A DNA stretch of 8,540 nucleotides, from positions 1 to 8,540 of the forward strand of contig CAYFOR010000120.1 in NCBI GenBank assembly GCA_964344785.1, written 5' to 3'. A program made the position numbers and the translations under genes. Positions 7,795 to 8,540 of this stretch are shown here, in pieces. The notes below the pieces were generated by a model. It saw nothing but the letters and a program-made list of their open reading frames with translations, was not told where the DNA came from and did no database searches. Source of the DNA: Thiopontia sp964344785. Its GTDB lineage: Bacteria; Pseudomonadota; Gammaproteobacteria; GCF-002020875. The first letter of the stretch is position 1, and every line of letters begins with the position of its first letter.

Positions 7795-8157
7795 CTATGC
7801 AGCCTTCAAATGCATATCTACATGAATGTCACGATATGGACAGGTCAATAAACCATCACTCCTCTCAATCAACCCCAACTCCATCAGTACCTGCAAATCA
7901 TCATGAACGCGTCGTACATCCCTGCCAATGAGTCGAGCAATTTCCCTTACACCAGATGGCTTCTCGTTTTGAAGTAAACGAACAAGATTCCACCGCCTTT
8001 CGGTAAGCTTTCCAAAGAACACCGCAGGCGTTTCAAAATTCAGTCGTTCACCTTGGTATTCTCCCGACTCAACACCTTTAATAATAGACTCAGCGGCATC
8101 ACGAAGACCTGCTTTCCAGTCTGGTGAAAGGGTAATGGTTAAATGACGATCCATCAT
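7795..8157 (-). CDS. Winged helix-turn-helix antitoxin of a TumE-type toxin-antitoxin pair
   Basis: This 120-residue protein is predicted to neutralise the toxin encoded just upstream and to repress the operon. Its N-terminal half (about 1-50) is likely the toxin-binding part. Residues about 51-105 form a winged helix-turn-helix resembling MarR/ArsR-like domains: helix LTERRWNLVRLLQ (51-63), second helix VREIARLIGRD (70-80), recognition helix RRVHDDLQVLMELGLIE (82-98) and a short wing ending in a CPYRDI strand. The ATG at 8157 directly abuts the toxin's TAG; a GGAG box at 8162-8165 sits four bases before it and seven before the in-frame ATG at 8154, so the second start may be the one used. 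Toxin-first gene order is less common than antitoxin-first but is usual for this kind of pair. The assignment rests on the neighbour and the wHTH pattern. The gene converges on the acyltransferase gene with no visible terminator in the 10-base gap. Confidence 0.8.
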   Translation of the reverse strand: MMDRHLTITLSPDWKAGLRDAAESIIKGVESGEYQGERLNFETPAVFFGKLTERRWNLVRLLQNEKPSGVREIARLIGRDVRRVHDDLQVLMELGLIERSDGLLTCPYRDIHVDMHLKAA

Positions 8158-8436
8158 CTATCTCCGCTTCTCAACTTCAATCATGAAGTCTTTTAACAAT
8201 TGCTCAATAGTCGAAAACTGATAAGGGCGCTCTACCCCATCCAGATGGCAGTGATCACCCTTGCCTCGCTCATTATCAAACCCAACAACACGTACTTTAT
8301 CAACAATATAGACAAGCCGATATTTGAACTCGTGCCTGGAAGGATCAACTGGACTGGGTACCTGCCACACAACCATTTCAATCAGATCGCCATTAGATGT
8401 CACATCTTTGTGACGGTGAATCAGCTTGGCCTTCAT
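8158..8436 (-). CDS. tumE: TumE-family (DUF6516) toxin
   Basis: This 92-residue protein matches what I recall of the TumE/DUF6516 toxin family: the start MKAKLIHRHK, the segment GDLIEMVVWQVPSPV (16-30), HEFKYRLVYIV (35-45) and the charged motif FDNERGKGDHCH (53-64), followed by ERPYQF and a C-terminal helix. It should be a small cytoplasmic growth-inhibiting protein held inactive by the downstream wHTH protein; its biochemical target is not visible in the sequence. The frame extends upstream to 8472 (MTTLGLMCNISR), but ATG 8436 is chosen because the family starts with MKAK and because a near-consensus promoter -10 box lies at 8444-8449, inside the longer version. No strong ribosome-binding site precedes ATG 8436. 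The stop codon is directly followed by the antitoxin start, so the two are surely cotranscribed. Confidence 0.85.
   Translation of the reverse strand: MKAKLIHRHKDVTSNGDLIEMVVWQVPSPVDPSRHEFKYRLVYIVDKVRVVGFDNERGKGDHCHLDGVERPYQFSTIEQLLKDFMIEVEKRR
8162..8165 (-). promoter_or_regulatory. Ribosome-binding site of the antitoxin gene
   Basis: A GGAG box on the minus strand lies in the last codons of the toxin gene. It is four bases from ATG 8157 and seven from ATG 8154; the second distance is closer to the usual optimum. The toxin start lacks such a box, so the antitoxin may be translated more efficiently than the toxin from the same mRNA. Confidence 0.55.
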
Positions 8437-8443
8437 TCTTGAG

Positions 8444-8472
8444 ATATTACACATCAAGCCCAATGTTGTCAA
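8444..8472 (-). promoter_or_regulatory. Near-consensus sigma-70 promoter of the toxin-antitoxin operon
   Basis: Read on the minus strand, a perfect TTGACA -35 box (8472-8467) is followed by exactly 17 bases and TAATAT as -10 box (8449-8444). Only seven bases separate the -10 box from the ATG at 8436, so the expected transcription start falls at or next to the toxin start codon and the mRNA may be leaderless. The -35 box lies inside an inverted repeat that probably serves as operator. Confidence 0.7.
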
Positions 8473-8483
8473 TTAAGACAACA
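8464..8483. promoter_or_regulatory. Perfect 7-bp inverted repeat, probable autoregulatory operator
   Basis: TGTTGTC (8464-8470), six bases AATTAA, then GACAACA (8477-8483) make a perfect inverted repeat that covers the -35 box of the leftward operon. A dimeric winged-helix protein bound here would block RNA polymerase, which fits repression by the antitoxin or the toxin-antitoxin complex. A second related pairing, GTCAATT (8468-8474) with AATTGAC (8492-8498), overlaps it and could extend the bound region. Confidence 0.6.
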
Positions 8484-8516
8484 ATCAACCGAATTGACTC
8501 ACAAAAAAAGTAACCG

Positions 8517-8535
8517 AAGGAGAACGATGAAATAG
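8517..8535 (+). other. Strong ribosome-binding site before a two-codon frame (ATG AAA TAG)
   Basis: AAGGAG at 8517-8522 is a near-perfect Shine-Dalgarno box, four bases before an ATG at 8527. The frame reads Met-Lys-stop. It could be a minigene or leader peptide of a rightward gene starting beyond the window, the remains of a broken gene, or chance. No good rightward promoter is seen between the operator and this box. The window ends five bases after the stop, so its purpose cannot be decided here. Confidence 0.25.
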
Positions 8536-8540
8536 GTCGT

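Noticed and set aside
8437..8472. Longer toxin start giving MTTLGLMCNISR ahead of MKAK
   Set aside because: This start would overlap the near-consensus promoter boxes, and the family-like protein begins at MKAK.
1..8540. CRISPR array, tRNA gene, transposase or integrase
   Set aside because: No regularly spaced repeats, cloverleaf-like segments, terminal inverted repeats flanking a transposase, or recombinase motifs were seen on reading both strands.

Overview
The window reads as chromosomal DNA from a gammaproteobacterium of moderate GC content (roughly mid-50s % over most of its length, with AT-richer ends). The best lineage clue is the large lysophospholipid-recycling protein, which joins the parts that Escherichia coli encodes as LplT and Aas. 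This is inference; genus cannot be read from the sequence.

Left part (1-3420): a type III restriction-modification locus. The 3' end of the mod methyltransferase gene enters from the left edge and carries the SAM-binding motif region and the C-terminal tail. It overlaps by one base the res gene, whose product has a complete SF2 helicase core and a C-terminal PD-(D/E)XK nuclease motif. Mod and Res normally act as one complex that methylates host sites and cleaves unmodified foreign DNA after ATP-dependent translocation or diffusion. Base composition changes abruptly inside mod at the SAM-binding motif, which suggests a mosaic gene.

Middle part (3421-4243): a short intergenic stretch with an inverted repeat overlapping a -10-like box, then two small unrecognised genes two bases apart. 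The first encodes a small exported protein with two cysteines; the second encodes a small soluble cytoplasmic protein.

Central-right part (4326-7784): one 1152-residue protein made of an MFS lysophospholipid flippase, a PlsC-type acyltransferase and an acyl-ACP synthetase. It is predicted to bring lysophospholipids back across the inner membrane and reacylate them.

Right end (7795-8540): a leftward two-gene toxin-antitoxin operon, toxin first (TumE family) and winged-helix antitoxin second, convergent with the acyltransferase gene and separated from it by only 10 bases. Its promoter is close to consensus (TTGACA, 17 bases, TAATAT), and a perfect 7+6+7 inverted repeat covers the -35 box. The -10 box lies only 7 bases from the best toxin start codon, so the mRNA may be leaderless. 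At the extreme right edge a strong ribosome-binding site precedes an ATG-AAA-TAG reading frame of two codons.

The restriction-modification and toxin-antitoxin loci at the two ends look like accessory defence or stability modules flanking a housekeeping membrane-lipid gene. I see no tRNA, rRNA, CRISPR array, insertion sequence or integrase gene, and no convincing wholly new system. The least explained parts are the small gene pair and the control region of the toxin-antitoxin operon.
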